This document shows positions 46,801 through 59,003 of a stretch of 64,000 nt of DNA, piece after piece. The notes under the pieces are model-generated. The model searched no databases, was not told the origin of the DNA, and saw only the letters and a program-made list of their open reading frames with translations. A program made the translations under genes and the position numbers. Within the stretch, counting starts at the first letter, position 1. Every line of letters starts with the position of its first letter. Source of the stretch: Bradysia coprophila (Eukaryota; Arthropoda; Insecta; Diptera; Sciaridae). The stretch is taken from contig NW_023503371.1 of NCBI RefSeq assembly GCF_014529535.1, positions 989,778-1,053,777 on the forward strand, given 5' to 3'.

Positions 46801-47972
46801 TTTAGAGCGCTTGAGGAAGAAATCATTAAGAAGGCCGAACAGGCTAAACGTGATGAAGAGGCAAGAAAAGCTGAATTAGACAGACAAGAGAAACTAGCGC
46901 AACAGGCTGCAGCTGAACGTGCCGCAGAATTGGAACGAAAAGCTGAAGAGGAACGAATAATTCGCGAAGCTGAAGCCGCAGAATCGAAACGAAAAGCTGA
47001 AGAGGAACGAATTGCTGAAGAAGCCCGTCGGGCTGAAGAAGATCGAATCGCCGAAGAAGCACGCGCAGCTGAGGAAGCTCGTAAAGCTGAAGAGGATCGA
47101 ATCGCTGAAGAGGCGCGCGCAGCTGAGGAAGCCCGTAAAGCTGAAGAGGAGCGAATCGCTGAAGAAGCCCGTAAGGCAGAAGAGCAAGCCAGAGAAGGTA
47201 ATAAAACTCTTAAATAACAAGTGAACACTAGTATACTTAGTGAATGACAAATACTTAAGTCTAAAACTCTAAACTTGAAACAGAATCGGAATAATGTCGA
47301 TACAATGTTTCGAGGACTTCCACCAAAGTCACCAGCTGATTTTCAAGAACATTCTTTCCCTTGTTATTATTATAAAATCTTTTCACTTTCTGGTCTACCT
47401 GTACAGAGGTAATATATTCATAGACCCGATAAGACTTAAAACCGCTTGAAAAGACACTCTATATGTCACATATCTGGATATATTCGACTTGAACTTATCA
47501 GTTCACTTTCCCTTTTGTTAAACCAGAATTTTCAAAAATAGATATGACTATGACACCGAAGAAGGTAGACTTACGTTTTTTAATACAACTTACAGAACAA
47601 CGTATACGATTAGCCGAATTGGAAAAAATTGCTGAAGAAGAAAAGGAAGCTGAATTAGCCCGACAGGCCGCCGAATTGGCTGAAATTGCTAGACAACAAG
47701 AAGAGGAAGCTCAACGAATCGCCGAAGAAGAAGAATTGGCCCGACAAGCTGCTGAATCTGATGCTCAAGAGGAATCTATTCCCGAACCAGAACAAGAAAA
47801 TGCTGCTGATGAAACTGCCGAACAAGAAGATGAAATTGTTGCCGAACCTGTTGTAGATGAACCAGCCAGTCCAGTTGAATCTCAAGAGGTATTCAAATCG
47901 GACAGTGAAGTTTTCAAATCTGGCAGTGAGGTGGAAGAGGCAGAAGAAGAGGAAGAGGAGGAAGAAGAATAA
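28822..47972 (+). CDS. Long isoform of a Tyr/Arg-rich, Glu-rich structural-type protein
   Basis: Proposed exons: 28822-28899, 40062-40346, 40773-40890, 41712-41903, (optional 42578-42583), 46556-46745, 46806-47197 and 47596-47972, all in phase; about 543 residues (545 with the microexon). Exon 1 (MVYESDFYTTRRPY...) ends in phase 0. The next exon is rich in R, V, T and SP motifs; then RYGTDAYLAKALG; then a basic stretch with TPLFFRKDKVRKDINFLSYY. The C-terminal ~320 residues are a long charged helix of A-E-E-A/R-K-A-E-E repeats ending in poly-Glu. AATAAA at 48512 follows. Low-complexity Tyr/Arg head plus caldesmon-like helix suggests an insect muscle or cytoskeletal filament protein; I cannot name the orthologue (myofilin-like proteins are one thing to compare). 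The 11-kb first intron and 4.6-kb fifth intron hold several mobile elements. Confidence 0.72.
32579..32959 (+). CDS. Alternative terminal exon 1 of the 28.8-48 kb gene
   Basis: The acceptor 'ttacag' at 32573-32578 opens a frame in phase 0, matching the phase-0 end of exon 28822-28899. It reads RRDIDSEKKAYRPSLVADP... to a TGA at 32957-32959, so this isoform would be 152 residues, basic, ending RRIFFVEPSKYHP. AATAAA at 33271 could end the transcript. The composition (Arg/Pro/Ser, few hydrophobic clusters) fits a disordered filament-associated protein. No family recognised. It might instead be an independent gene with an unseen first exon, but the exact phase match favours sharing exon 1. Confidence 0.6.
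   Translation, partial: RRDIDSEKKAYRPSLVADPITAFGKRKPKTQERESILTPINRAAIRPKPEATLKPLQPYISARDSTRTKVLNEVRRCSELRTAGGSISASTDRQSMDVLLPRLHQTAPVKDAHRRIFFVEPSKYHP
34371..34495. mobile_element. 125-bp inverted-repeat element
   Basis: The ends TAGCTACACATAGC and GCTAGGTGTAGCTA are inverted; the arms continue through GAGAC and TAATTAAAA with mismatches (38 bp each). An inner hairpin CTTCTGT/ACAGAAG surrounds 'caagtttgacagtat'. It is non-coding. Confidence 0.68.
34737..34925. mobile_element. 189-bp hairpin MITE
   Basis: The arms of about 80 bp pair nearly perfectly: TGCTCCGGAAAAATGTCA at the left and TGACATTATTCCAGAGCA at the right, continuing through 'tctatctctttt' and 'agtgcatacat'. The loop has a small 'ttccacggaa' repeat. 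The small frame 34676-34900 is the left arm and is not a gene. Confidence 0.8.
35157..35477 (+). CDS. Alternative terminal exon 2 of the 28.8-48 kb gene
   Basis: The acceptor 'ttcgcag' ends at 35156 and the exon starts in phase 0: TPSRSYYSVTDSPSGRSRR..., then Ser/Tyr/Thr-rich sequence with GPGGYSY motifs (two copies) and the end RHYSYHV. Joined to exon 1 it gives 132 residues. The junction SYSVT-TPSRSYYSVT is compositionally continuous with exon 1. AATAAA at 35871 follows. The G-P-G-G-Y-S-Y style resembles small insect muscle filament proteins, but that is an impression, not an identification. Confidence 0.6.
   Translation, partial: TPSRSYYSVTDSPSGRSRRADEQYSYSYTSTTEKNNNSSSNPYSRPERSSYSTTTERKSETGPGGYSYNTSRTSTSGAGPGGYSYSSTASGRLPHGTSYRHYSYHV
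35478..36763. other. 3' flank and intron sequence, no further exon seen
   Basis: Contains the AATAAA for alternative exon 2 at 35871 and then AT-rich sequence. Two overlapping opposite frames at 36053-36295 are mirror artefacts of each other. Around 36540-36600 there is an 'attataatattatattataatatt' palindromic AT run. Confidence 0.45.
36764..36935. mobile_element. 172-bp MITE with TTA target duplication (Harbinger-like)
   Basis: Inverted ends TGCTGAAAACAAACGAG and CTCGTTTGTTTTCAGCA, with arms extending about 50 bp (including ACATGTTTTGGTCCT against AGGACCAAAACACGT). It is flanked by TTA on both sides (36761-36763 and 36936-36938), the target preference of PIF/Harbinger elements. It is non-coding. 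Confidence 0.82.
36939..37394. other. Intron sequence, nothing recognised
   Basis: AT-rich. A local 'aggtcaggt' repeat occurs at about 37164-37268 (at least four copies of TCAGGT). No gene seen. Confidence 0.4.
37395..38165. mobile_element. Composite foldback element with tandem-repeat arms
   Basis: The outer ends are inverted copies of a ~45-bp block: 'cacccggtgccattagccacagtattataaagagactattggcac' (37397-37442) and its complement at about 38028-38073. Extra direct copies follow at about 38074-38110 and 38106-38165. Between them, direct ~60-bp units of the 'gaattcatcctt.tacgaaatgtaacgtaaaggcgg' type (37510-37765) face inverted units of the same type (37770-37990). The units match those at 21059-21225. 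Confidence 0.8.
38166..40061. other. Intron sequence, no exon recognised
   Basis: About 1.9 kb leading to the acceptor at 40060-40061. A repeated 'acgtatattcttaacggtg' motif occurs in two diverged copies (about 39615 and 39684). No gene or clear element seen. Confidence 0.4.
41025..41711. other. Intron with antisense frame, not called
   Basis: The 821-bp intron before exon 41712 holds a 109-codon minus-strand frame (41354-41025) with no motif; it looks like chance. The splice acceptor is 'ttttaaag' at 41704-41711. Confidence 0.4.
42402..42540. mobile_element. ~140-bp inverted-repeat element in an intron
   Basis: The ends GGAACAGGTATGGTC and GACCATACCTGTTTT are inverted. Inside, CTTAAACGCACTCA pairs with TGAGTGCGTTTAAG. 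It lies about 35 bp upstream of the candidate microexon at 42578-42583. Confidence 0.72.
42578..42583 (+). other. Candidate 6-nt microexon (ACTATG)
   Basis: A polypyrimidine-rich acceptor (a 9-T run, then 'ttacgtttttcttgtag') ends at 42577 and a consensus donor GTAAGTC starts at 42584. The six bases between keep the phase exactly (the previous exon leaves one base, the next expects two) and would add Asp-Tyr without a stop. No other exon was found in the 4.65-kb intron 41904-46555. Confidence 0.45.
42584..46555. other. Large intron, no exon recognised
   Basis: About 4 kb of AT-rich sequence. Frames at 43707-43985 (-), 43933-44115 and 44329-44523 (-) are short and motif-free. 'ctatctatttatttattta' near 45139 is simple repeat. 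Nothing else seen. Confidence 0.45.
46746..46805 (+). other. 60-nt intron, in-frame if retained
   Basis: GTATAA donor at 46746 and 'gcttcgttttag' acceptor ending at 46805. Removing it joins ...QLEQK to ALEEEIIKK and keeps the helix pattern. Because it is 60 nt with no stop, retention would insert about 20 residues (YNFVYENVSHF...), which are unlike the flanking helix. The size is typical of short fly introns. Confidence 0.7.
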
Positions 47973-48773
47973 ATATACAAATACCAGCAAACAGTATAAT
48001 CAAGTGTATGTTGTTGTTTCATAACGAATAAGTGCGCGACGAAAATGTTTTAAATGAAAACAGAAATATATAAAAACGAAAAATATTTTCATATGCTTCA
48101 AGAACAGAAAAGGAAAACTAATTTTAAATGAAAAAAGACATTTTCGAAATCAATTCTCGTTTTGTTTTTTTAAATGTTTACAACCAACTACGAAATTGCT
48201 GTAAGTGTGATTAAAAAGTGGTACATGAGGTGCAAGATTGTAATTTCATCTTATTATTTTTTTTTTGTTTCAAGTTGTTTTAAGCAAAGAAAAGCTTTGT
48301 TTGCATTTTCGGTTTCAATATCCTTCGAGCAAATGTTTTTTTTTTTTTAAATTGATGTTGTTGGAACAGTGCTTCATGTCATTATTAACTAAGTTCTTAG
48401 CTTTAAGGTCAAAACACACATGTTTCTACACTTAACATAGACACACACTCATGACGATAATTACACTACACACTTACAAAATTGTTATTTGTAATACAAT
48501 CTGACATTGAAAATAAAAAAGACTAAAAATTTTAAATTGGAAACAGTTTCTATTGAGACTCTCTTTCAAATCTGTAACGAAAGGCTATCATCTGTTATCG
48601 ATATTGACCCCTTCAAGGACGAATGTCCAACTCTTAGTACTGCGGTCTTCTTGCGTAGCAAAATCGTGTTCTGACAAATGAGGTAATAGATTCGACAGTA
48701 AAACTGCTTGATATGATTGATGTTTGCAATAGATTAATTGCAAATTCAACCTTTACAGTAAAAGCACGGCAGA
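47973..48773. other. 3' UTR and downstream flank of the 28.8-48 kb gene
   Basis: AT-rich, with AATAAA at 48512-48517 as the likely cleavage signal, giving a 3' UTR of about 550 nt. T-rich runs at 48255 and 48340. Confidence 0.5.
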
Positions 48774-48930
48774 GTAAAATAAACCAGGCAGTAGCAGTTC
48801 GTTTTCGAAACGTCAAATAAGGAACCTAATACACTGTATGAACTCAAATGAACACTGACATAAATTGAAAAATTTTATTCGTAAATATAGGGCTACCAGA
48901 TTATTCAGGTCAAATCAGCGCTCCTGAGGA
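48774..48930. mobile_element. MITE family 3, right-truncated copy
   Basis: Starts GCACGGCAGAGTAAAATAAA and follows the 18707-18910 copy for about 150 bp ('cctaatacactgtatgaa', 'aacactgacataaattgaa', 'attattcaggtc') with a short deletion, then ends without the right inverted terminus. Confidence 0.78.
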
Positions 48931-50430
48931 GTAAGGACAATTTTTGTGGTAAAAATCATTGGATTACCCTCTTAAATCTTCCTATTTTAATTTATTCAAT
49001 TCTAAGCCATTTAAGAAGGGACGAAGTAATGATTTATGCTTGGTCCTGGTGCAAAAGACACAATTTTTGAGGGATCAAAGGTTATGTAAATGTGCCCACG
49101 AAGATAGTCCTCACTCCATCCACGGTAATAAAAAAAACTGTCTGTTCTGACTTTTCGATTCTAATCACAGTGAGTACCACGAGAACTCCAAAATCAAAAT
49201 GCATGACATTTCTTCGAGTGTTTCAGAGCCGAAACAAGTCCAAATCTAAAATCTTAGAATTCATTGTGCGTCTCTTTAATCGGTGTGCCTTAAAAAATGT
49301 CTGCCAATAAATAGTAATAATTCATTGCTTGGAAACGAAGGACTTTTGTTTTGAAGACGTTTACTCGATATGGTATGGTTCAAGGACTCAAAAGTGAACT
49401 CGAAAATTACAAGAATTCAGTTAGCTGGAAGAAGACATGGGACAATTTTTTTATAATTCTATGCTATATTTAATAGCTCGTTTCAAAGCAGATACCCTTA
49501 AGATCTAGGCATGGGACCCTTTTCAAAAACATTTGCACTCCATAATAAGTAACTTTCAACGTCCAAAATGTTTATAAGAACCCTCAAACATTCCACTTCT
49601 AACGTTCCAGCTTCGACTGTTGTTGTACCCGAAAGCAATTTTTCCTCGTATTCCTAAAATATCACACATAAACACAGAAAAAAATCAGTTGAGTAACCTG
49701 TCCTCCCGTCTCTGTTATGAAAATCAATTCCATGCAAACCTTGCTCAAGCTCAATAATATTTGCTGACCTCGAACCGAAGTGACTGGTACGATAAATCAT
49801 ATGTATATAGCATGTTGCTACAAAAATACTCTATTTACGTTCGGAAAAATCGTTTTTTCGTTAAATATTATGAATGAATTCCCGCAGCCCTTAAGCTATG
49901 CGAAACATTCTGTCTGTCTGTATATATATACTGCATCACGGACTATAGACACTAAAACGCCCAAAACAGTTTTATGGCTACACATTCGTAGATTTGTTAT
50001 ATTCTTTCCATCACCTTACGGTTATAATCTGTAAATAGACTGAGGTAAGTTCGCTATGTACTTAGTCATTCAATCAGAAATATTTATCCTATAAAAGACA
50101 ACAAACGATTGCATACGCAAAAAATCAACTTGAATTTAAAAGCGGCATGTAAAAGTAACACCTTACGGGCCTACGGTACAGTTACAACACTTCATTAGTA
50201 TAGCAAAATTTAGGAAAAGAAAAATGTTTACACGGGGGTTCTTAACTTTGTTTTGAAATGTCTTCGAGCTTCGAACAGTAGAAGTTGTATAGGAAGGTAG
50301 TTGAAAACAATACTCGCGAAATGCCGGGTATGGTTAAATCGATTTAAAATAGAAGTACCTACCATTCGCGATAGTACTATAGCGTATGATGGAAATGTGA
50401 AAACTTCAGGCATATTTGTAAGACAGTCAT
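48931..50430. other. Intergenic, no gene recognised
   Basis: About 1.5 kb of AT-rich sequence. Several frames of 60-84 codons on both strands show no motif or splice continuation. Confidence 0.45.
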
Positions 50431-51920
50431 ATGCAAACATTTCAAATGAATAAATCGTTTCCGCAATCACCTAGTGCTTCATCGGAAGCAAGCGAAACGC
50501 AGAGCATAAACGATGAACCAATCACGATAAATAAGAAAGTTTGACTCATTTCATTCGATTTCTGTAAGTTGTACTAAATTTATAACCTTTCGAAGCAGAT
50601 CCATTAAGCAAACCAAGGCAAAAACCAAAGAACTGGAGAAGGAACGGCCGCCATGGAAAACCGTTATCATAGCCCCACCATCAAAGGCAGACAGAAATGC
50701 CCTGTTGAAGGCAAAAATTTTGGATGCAACGAGGTTTGTTGACTACGTATAGATTGGCGTTCTACCTCAATGAATGTTCTGATCGCAGGCGTGCCTTGTT
50801 ATCACAACGGATTGCTCACATATGGACTCAAACAGATCCAATTCCAACAAAAGAAAAACAGGTTGAAACAGATGGCTCTGTAACCATTAAAAAGGAGAGT
50901 CCGGGTGGATGTAATTAAGCAACTGGGATTTTGTCTGGAATTTAATATCCAACTTTATTTTCAGTTATATTAACGCAAACTATCGGTTTGTCAACCGATA
51001 ACATTTTGATAAATGACGTCGGAACCCAAACAGCTAGGCCAAAAACTAGTCTATCGTTTGGAACATTTCCGTACGGAAATAATTCTGTTAACGAAAACAC
51101 ATTTGGCACGGTCGAGGACAACATTTTGCGAAATGCACATAGCCTTGAAACTCAAGTGCAAGACATTAAAAGGCTCGAAGACAAGCTGTGGAACAAGAGT
51201 GAACCAGAGCACGTAGACAACGACATTGCAAGCGAACCGAAAAATGAAATTAACGACGAGTCGCGAGAAGTGGAATTTTCTGACGATTCGCTAAGTGATA
51301 ACGGAAAAGCTGATTTCGATGGCGGCAGTAGAAAACAATCGAACGACAGTGACGACGTGCAGCCAAACGAAAGCCAGGAAAAGTTTTTAAACGCACCAAC
51401 ATTAACATCCTGGACAGGTTTTGAATCGAACGATGATGACGAATACGGCCTACCACAACTTCCTAAACAAACCACATCGGAAGGCTATGCGCCGTGGCAT
51501 AATTTTAAAGATATTCTCATCGGCAATCGGTAACATTTGATCGGTCAAACATTTGTTTGGAGAAAAAGAGTAATTTTATCTTTTAGACTCGCTAATATGC
51601 ATCTATCGCCTCTACCACCACGGAGGACAAATATTAAACGTAAATCAGTGACTTGGAGCGATGCACAGCATCAAGCAGTGTCGGAACTGATGTTCGAAGC
51701 CACAGCACTGTTAGATGTTTTTGACAATGTTGCAATGCTCATCGGGCCGGATTTAAATATTAAACTTACTCCGAACGCGAAATTTGAGTCACTAAAATTA
51801 CCCGAATCGAAATGGCAGCCAGTGCTAGAGAAGTCAACAAAAGAATTGGATGAATGTTTGAGACGTTTTCGACCGCATGTTTTTTCCAAATCATTTGATG
51901 TGGACGATTTGAATTTTTGA
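50431..51920 (+). CDS. Unrecognised acidic protein gene, 5' end unresolved
   Basis: Four exons join in phase: from about 50596 to 50733, 50789-50910 (or -50904), 50965-51529 and 51587-51920, giving at least 385 residues. Visible features: a basic start (KQTKAKTKELEKERPPWK), PPSKADRNALLKAKILDATRR, then a long acidic, Ser/Asn/Asp-rich middle with no hydrophobic segment, a short W/G patch (TLTSWTGFESNDDDEYGLP), and a more ordered C-terminus (SVTWSDAQHQAVSELMFEA; LLDVFDNVAMLIGPDLN). It looks intracellular and largely disordered. An upstream frame 50431-50544 (MQTFQMNKSFPQSPSASSE...) has similar composition but no GT donor gives the right phase into exon 50596; no in-frame ATG exists in the exons until near the end. 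Either a noncanonical splice, an unseen exon or a sequence error is involved. I do not recognise the family. Confidence 0.6.
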
Positions 51921-53351
51921 GAGTTTGTATAATATCAGAAAACATTACAAATTTTGATGAAGAAAGTTGAGTTCATGAACGACAAATAGAGGGTTTTTTA
52001 ATAATGCAGGATTGAGTTTTCATATTTAGGATTCCCGGATCGGTTGATTTCTGTTTATCAATTAATGAAGTTTCATCAAAACATTTCAACTCAAAATGTA
52101 TTGTCAGTTTCCATAGGGTTGAATAGGAATTAAATCGAAAGCTCTACAAAACTGGGTAATCAGATGTTTCGAAGCGATTATTTTAAATATGCCCATACAG
52201 TTGCATAGATTGGTAGAGCTTGCGATGCTCTCCCATTTCCGCCACTACACCAAGCATTCATCGCATATGCTTGAGGAGCTAGAGTAGACGGATAAACGAC
52301 ATTTTTTCAAAGATTAAGTATGATTTCCACTCAACAAAAAGCACTACATGAGAGTCCGAGCTGTCAAGTAAACAAAGCAAAAGTTCAAAAAATCCAATTT
52401 TGAATCGCTCACTGAGTACTTTTATGTTTAGTCGAAATCAAGCATTGTTCAGAGACGATGGCAAAAAACTACAACAACAAACTTGTTTTTACTGAACGTT
52501 TCCTTGTACATAAATCAACAATACCAACAAGAGCAGATTTTTTGTCTGTTTCTTTCTTGCCGGTGGTTGTTTCAGTTTTTCGGCCAAATAGCCAATGATC
52601 AAGAATTTACGCAATCAAATGATAACCAGAAACAATCATAGAATAGATTTGTCAGGTTGTGATGGTCTATGTCGAGATCATGAATCCAAGAGATAGATGA
52701 TCATTTGTTCTTTTTTTCTAAAGAAGACGACATAAATAATGTAACTATTTAATGGTGGTTCGGGTTGTTAAGCAAATCTATAGGTGTTGAATCAAACAAA
52801 ATATTGAATAGATCAAATCAAGGTACAATTATAGTTTTCAAATAAAAAAAGAAAGCATCTGTCGAATTCCAATCACTTTTTCTATGACCAGACTTTGGAC
52901 CACTTAAATTCTGACACTACGTCCGTTTCACTTTGCTCTTTCTTGCACTATCATCATCATGATAAGTTTGAGATAAATCCAGTTTTTGTCATTTACTTTT
53001 ACTCGTAACTCAAATTTAAAGCGCACCAACTCCATTTACTCGACGGAAGTCGTTTTTAAAGTGAACGAAATCGAAGAAGAAATATTTTAAGGACAAGTGA
53101 ATCAATGCCAATCGGTTCTTATAACTTTTATGGGAAAAGGTCAAAAAGAACTTCATTCAAAGCAGGGCCTAATTTTGGTTTCCCAAAATTTTCCACAAAT
53201 TTGGTAACGTTTGATAAACTTTCGTAACCTTTTCCAAATCGATCCTGATTCAAAGTGAAGCCCAATATTCGAATCAATGGCGTGTCAATGACCTGACTTT
53301 TATAAATATTTGTAAAAATTGTAAATGTGTTCCTTGAAGAAGCACTAATAG
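51921..53351. other. Intergenic, no gene recognised
   Basis: AT-rich sequence after the gene ending at 51920. No AATAAA is close; 'aataaaaaaagaaa' near 52843 is distant. No element or gene seen. Confidence 0.4.
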
Positions 53352-54606
53352 CAGGCCTCCCACGGTGGTTTAAAAATCCTCTTATTTTCGGAGTTTTAAG
53401 AGTGATATCGCGAAATCTTCGAGCAATCGGCTAGCCATACCATCCGGATTTTTGACGAGTATGGTACCCATCGAATCCTTGCTTCATTACGAGTTCAACG
53501 AGGTATGTCTCGCCTCTCTCGGAATTGTCGTTTTCGTGGTAGAGCTGTTTGAAAAATCGGTGGTTTTCAGGTGGAAATTTTTTCATCCTGATTATCTGTG
53601 GTAATAAAGGGTCGACTTCGTTCAAATTTTAGGGTATTGTAGTGCTAGACTAGCCTGATCACATAAGCTACCAAATACGTCGGGCTGTTGGCTGTACTGG
53701 CTTCAGTTACTGTATTAGGAAAAATTTTCTCTGACTACTAACGGGTGCGCGCATCAGCAAACCTAACGGTTTAGAGTTCCATTAGAAGGCTTAGGCTCGG
53801 TACTTCCTAAAAATATAAAAACTTGTGCTGGAGGGACTATTGGCATTAAGAGATATGGCAATTTCTAAAATGTCACCTATTACTCCAAAGAAATTTCGAC
53901 CGGTTTGTCGACCACTTTCATTTATTCATCTTAAATGTAATTTACACAGTTCCTTGGTACCTCAGCTTTCCAATGATAATTTTCCTGACTTTACTTCTTA
54001 CATAAAATGTGAAATTTGTTGACTTTTATGAAGCAGCCAAGTTTGTGGTTGGTTGGATGCTCCTAGGACCCTGGGCTACATTATGGAACAGTTTACTGTA
54101 CCAAGAAAACTAAATTCACATGAGAGCGAGTCACCGAAGAACCCGATGGTCACATTTTACCAAAAATTCTCGTTTTCTTTTTCTTTAAATGGAGAATTAA
54201 AAGAAAAATATTGTTTTTCCGATTCCGAAAATTTATTACCCTAAGATAATCTGTGAGAAAAAATTTCCACTTGAAAACCACCGATTTTTCAAACAGCTCT
54301 ACCACGAAAACGACAATTCCGAGAGAGGCGAGATATACCTCGTTGAACTCGTAATGAAGCAAGGATTCGATGGGTACCATACTCGACAAAAATCCAGACA
54401 CGTTGAATTTGTCCTCCATACAAATTGTTCGAAGATTTCGCGATATCACTCTTAAGAGGTTTTCAGACTAAGATTTTAGAAGATTTTTAGCTTTCGTTCG
54501 CTGGGAAGAATAGATTTTTTAACAACCCTTCATGTTTCTTTACAAAAAGCTCGTTATTTTACTCATCCAGTAGTCTTAGGAGATTTTAGGAGGTGTGGGA
54601 GGCCTG
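53352..54606. mobile_element. Inverted-repeat DNA element, ~1.25 kb, degraded
   Basis: Terminal 12-bp inverted repeats CAGGCCTCCCAC (53352-53363) and GTGGGAGGCCTG (54595-54606). Subterminal arms of about 215 bp pair: 53395-53608 ('aagagtgatatcgcgaaatcttcg...') with 54239-54455. The ~630-bp centre has no transposase frame. The ends look hAT-like but I could not find an 8-bp target duplication. Frames in the arms on both strands are mirror images. Confidence 0.72.
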
Positions 54607-55119
54607 TATCAAACAACTAGAAAGAATATCTATTTGGAGCGATTAAAATATTTCAATAACAAATCATATGCCAGAAATAATCACAAATTCCACGCAGCTC
54701 AATGCAAGAACAATTATCAAAACGTAAACGCACAGTTCTCATTTACCTTCAAACCCAAGGTACTTTTCAGTGGTTATTGGATTATTTATTGGATCAATTG
54801 GATCACCAATAACGGAAATCAAAAAATATCTAAAGCAGGCAGTGAAAGTGATTGTGGAAACCAAGAGCCATTTAAGCGAATGAAAATGGGCTTGCTTACC
54901 TTTTATACGTCGATATATCTATGCTTGATTCTTCGTTGAAGGGTCCATCTGAATCACTGATCTGCATCCTCTCAATTTCAGATCATCAAAATTCATAAAA
55001 ACGTCAACACATGGAATTGCATTCTCTTTTCTTTATTTCCTTCGCATTGCTGTCTGGAATTAGTCACTTATTACAGTAGGTATAATAACGTATGTATTTG
55101 TGTGTGTTTGTTTCCCTTT
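54607..55119. other. Intergenic; PRMT1 3' end region
   Basis: Holds the PRMT1 poly(A) signal on the minus strand: AATAAA at 55037-55032, about 83 nt past the stop codon. The + strand frame 54595-54939 has no motif and begins inside the DNA element. Confidence 0.5.
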
Positions 55120-58165
<3,046 letters not shown>

Positions 58166-58354
58166 AGAAATTTCAGCATGAATTTGCTTCAGTTGTTTTT
58201 CAGCTGATACACACAAACAATGAAAACTGTTTGATAACGTCTTTATACGATTTTACCACTACCACCCGGGTGCGTGTAGCAGCTTCAACGCCATTAACCA
58301 GTGTAAACAGTTGTGATTGCATGTGTGGATCAGCAGAAAAACAGCTGAGGCAAG
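58166..58354. mobile_element. MITE family 1, copy 4 (uninterrupted)
   Basis: 'gaaatttcagcatgaatttgcttcagttg' at the left and CAGAAAAACAGCTGAGGCAA at the right form the inverted ends. The interior carries 'acgtctttatacgattttaccactaccac', the complement of the core in the other copies. It shows the empty-site sequence for the insertion seen in copy 3. The 118-codon frame 58108-58464 spans it and is not a gene. Confidence 0.8.
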
Positions 58355-58950
58355 TTAATGATATAATGTCACAATTTCCACAATCTATTGAAGAGAAAGG
58401 AAAAACCGTAGAGTTATTAGTAATTCACGCCATAAGTCCGCTTCAGAATTTGAATTTTCGATGAATCGATGGATGAATTAAAAAATAAATTTGAACGCAT
58501 TCTTATATGAAAATAAAGCGAGTTGTATTTGATTTGGTTGTTGTGCGTTTCATTTTGAATTTGCAGCGGACTTATGGTGTGAATAGTAATTATTTACAAA
58601 TTATACGTCTTGATAGAGGCGAGGCCGAGATGGGTAAACACACTTAAAGCCCTTCCCACCATTTGTTACATTGCCAAGTACGGTACTCGCTTTACAGTAT
58701 GTTTTTAGTAAATAATTGTTTCTTCTTAAAATTCAATCGTCACACACACAACACCGGATTTAACATAACACTAATCCATATCGCATATGTCAACAATAAG
58801 GCAATTCCAAAACATGCCAAAGAAATGTCCTAAAAATGCATGTTAGGCCAATACAACCGTATATCTTTTTGTATGCTAATGACAGTTTTTATCCTCCTCC
58901 GATATAATTTTCTAAGAGATTTGTCTTAACACCCAGATTCAGGTATGTTT

Positions 58951-59003
58951 AAAAAAATGTTGTCTTAAAAAATTGTGCTTCTTTTTTAAGACAACATTTT
59001 TTT
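58951..59003. repeat. Perfect 22-bp hairpin
   Basis: The arms AAAAAAATGTTGTCTTAAAA(AA) at 58951-58972 and the exact complement at 58982-59003 enclose a 9-nt loop. It is AT-rich; a small RNA hairpin or a degraded element core are both possible. Confidence 0.7.

Noticed and set aside
46758-47250. Long minus-strand frames (118-156 codons, Ser/Ala or Phe/Ser-rich)
   Set aside because: Antisense shadows of the Glu/Ala/Lys-rich helix exon, whose sense frame has consistent splice sites and phases.
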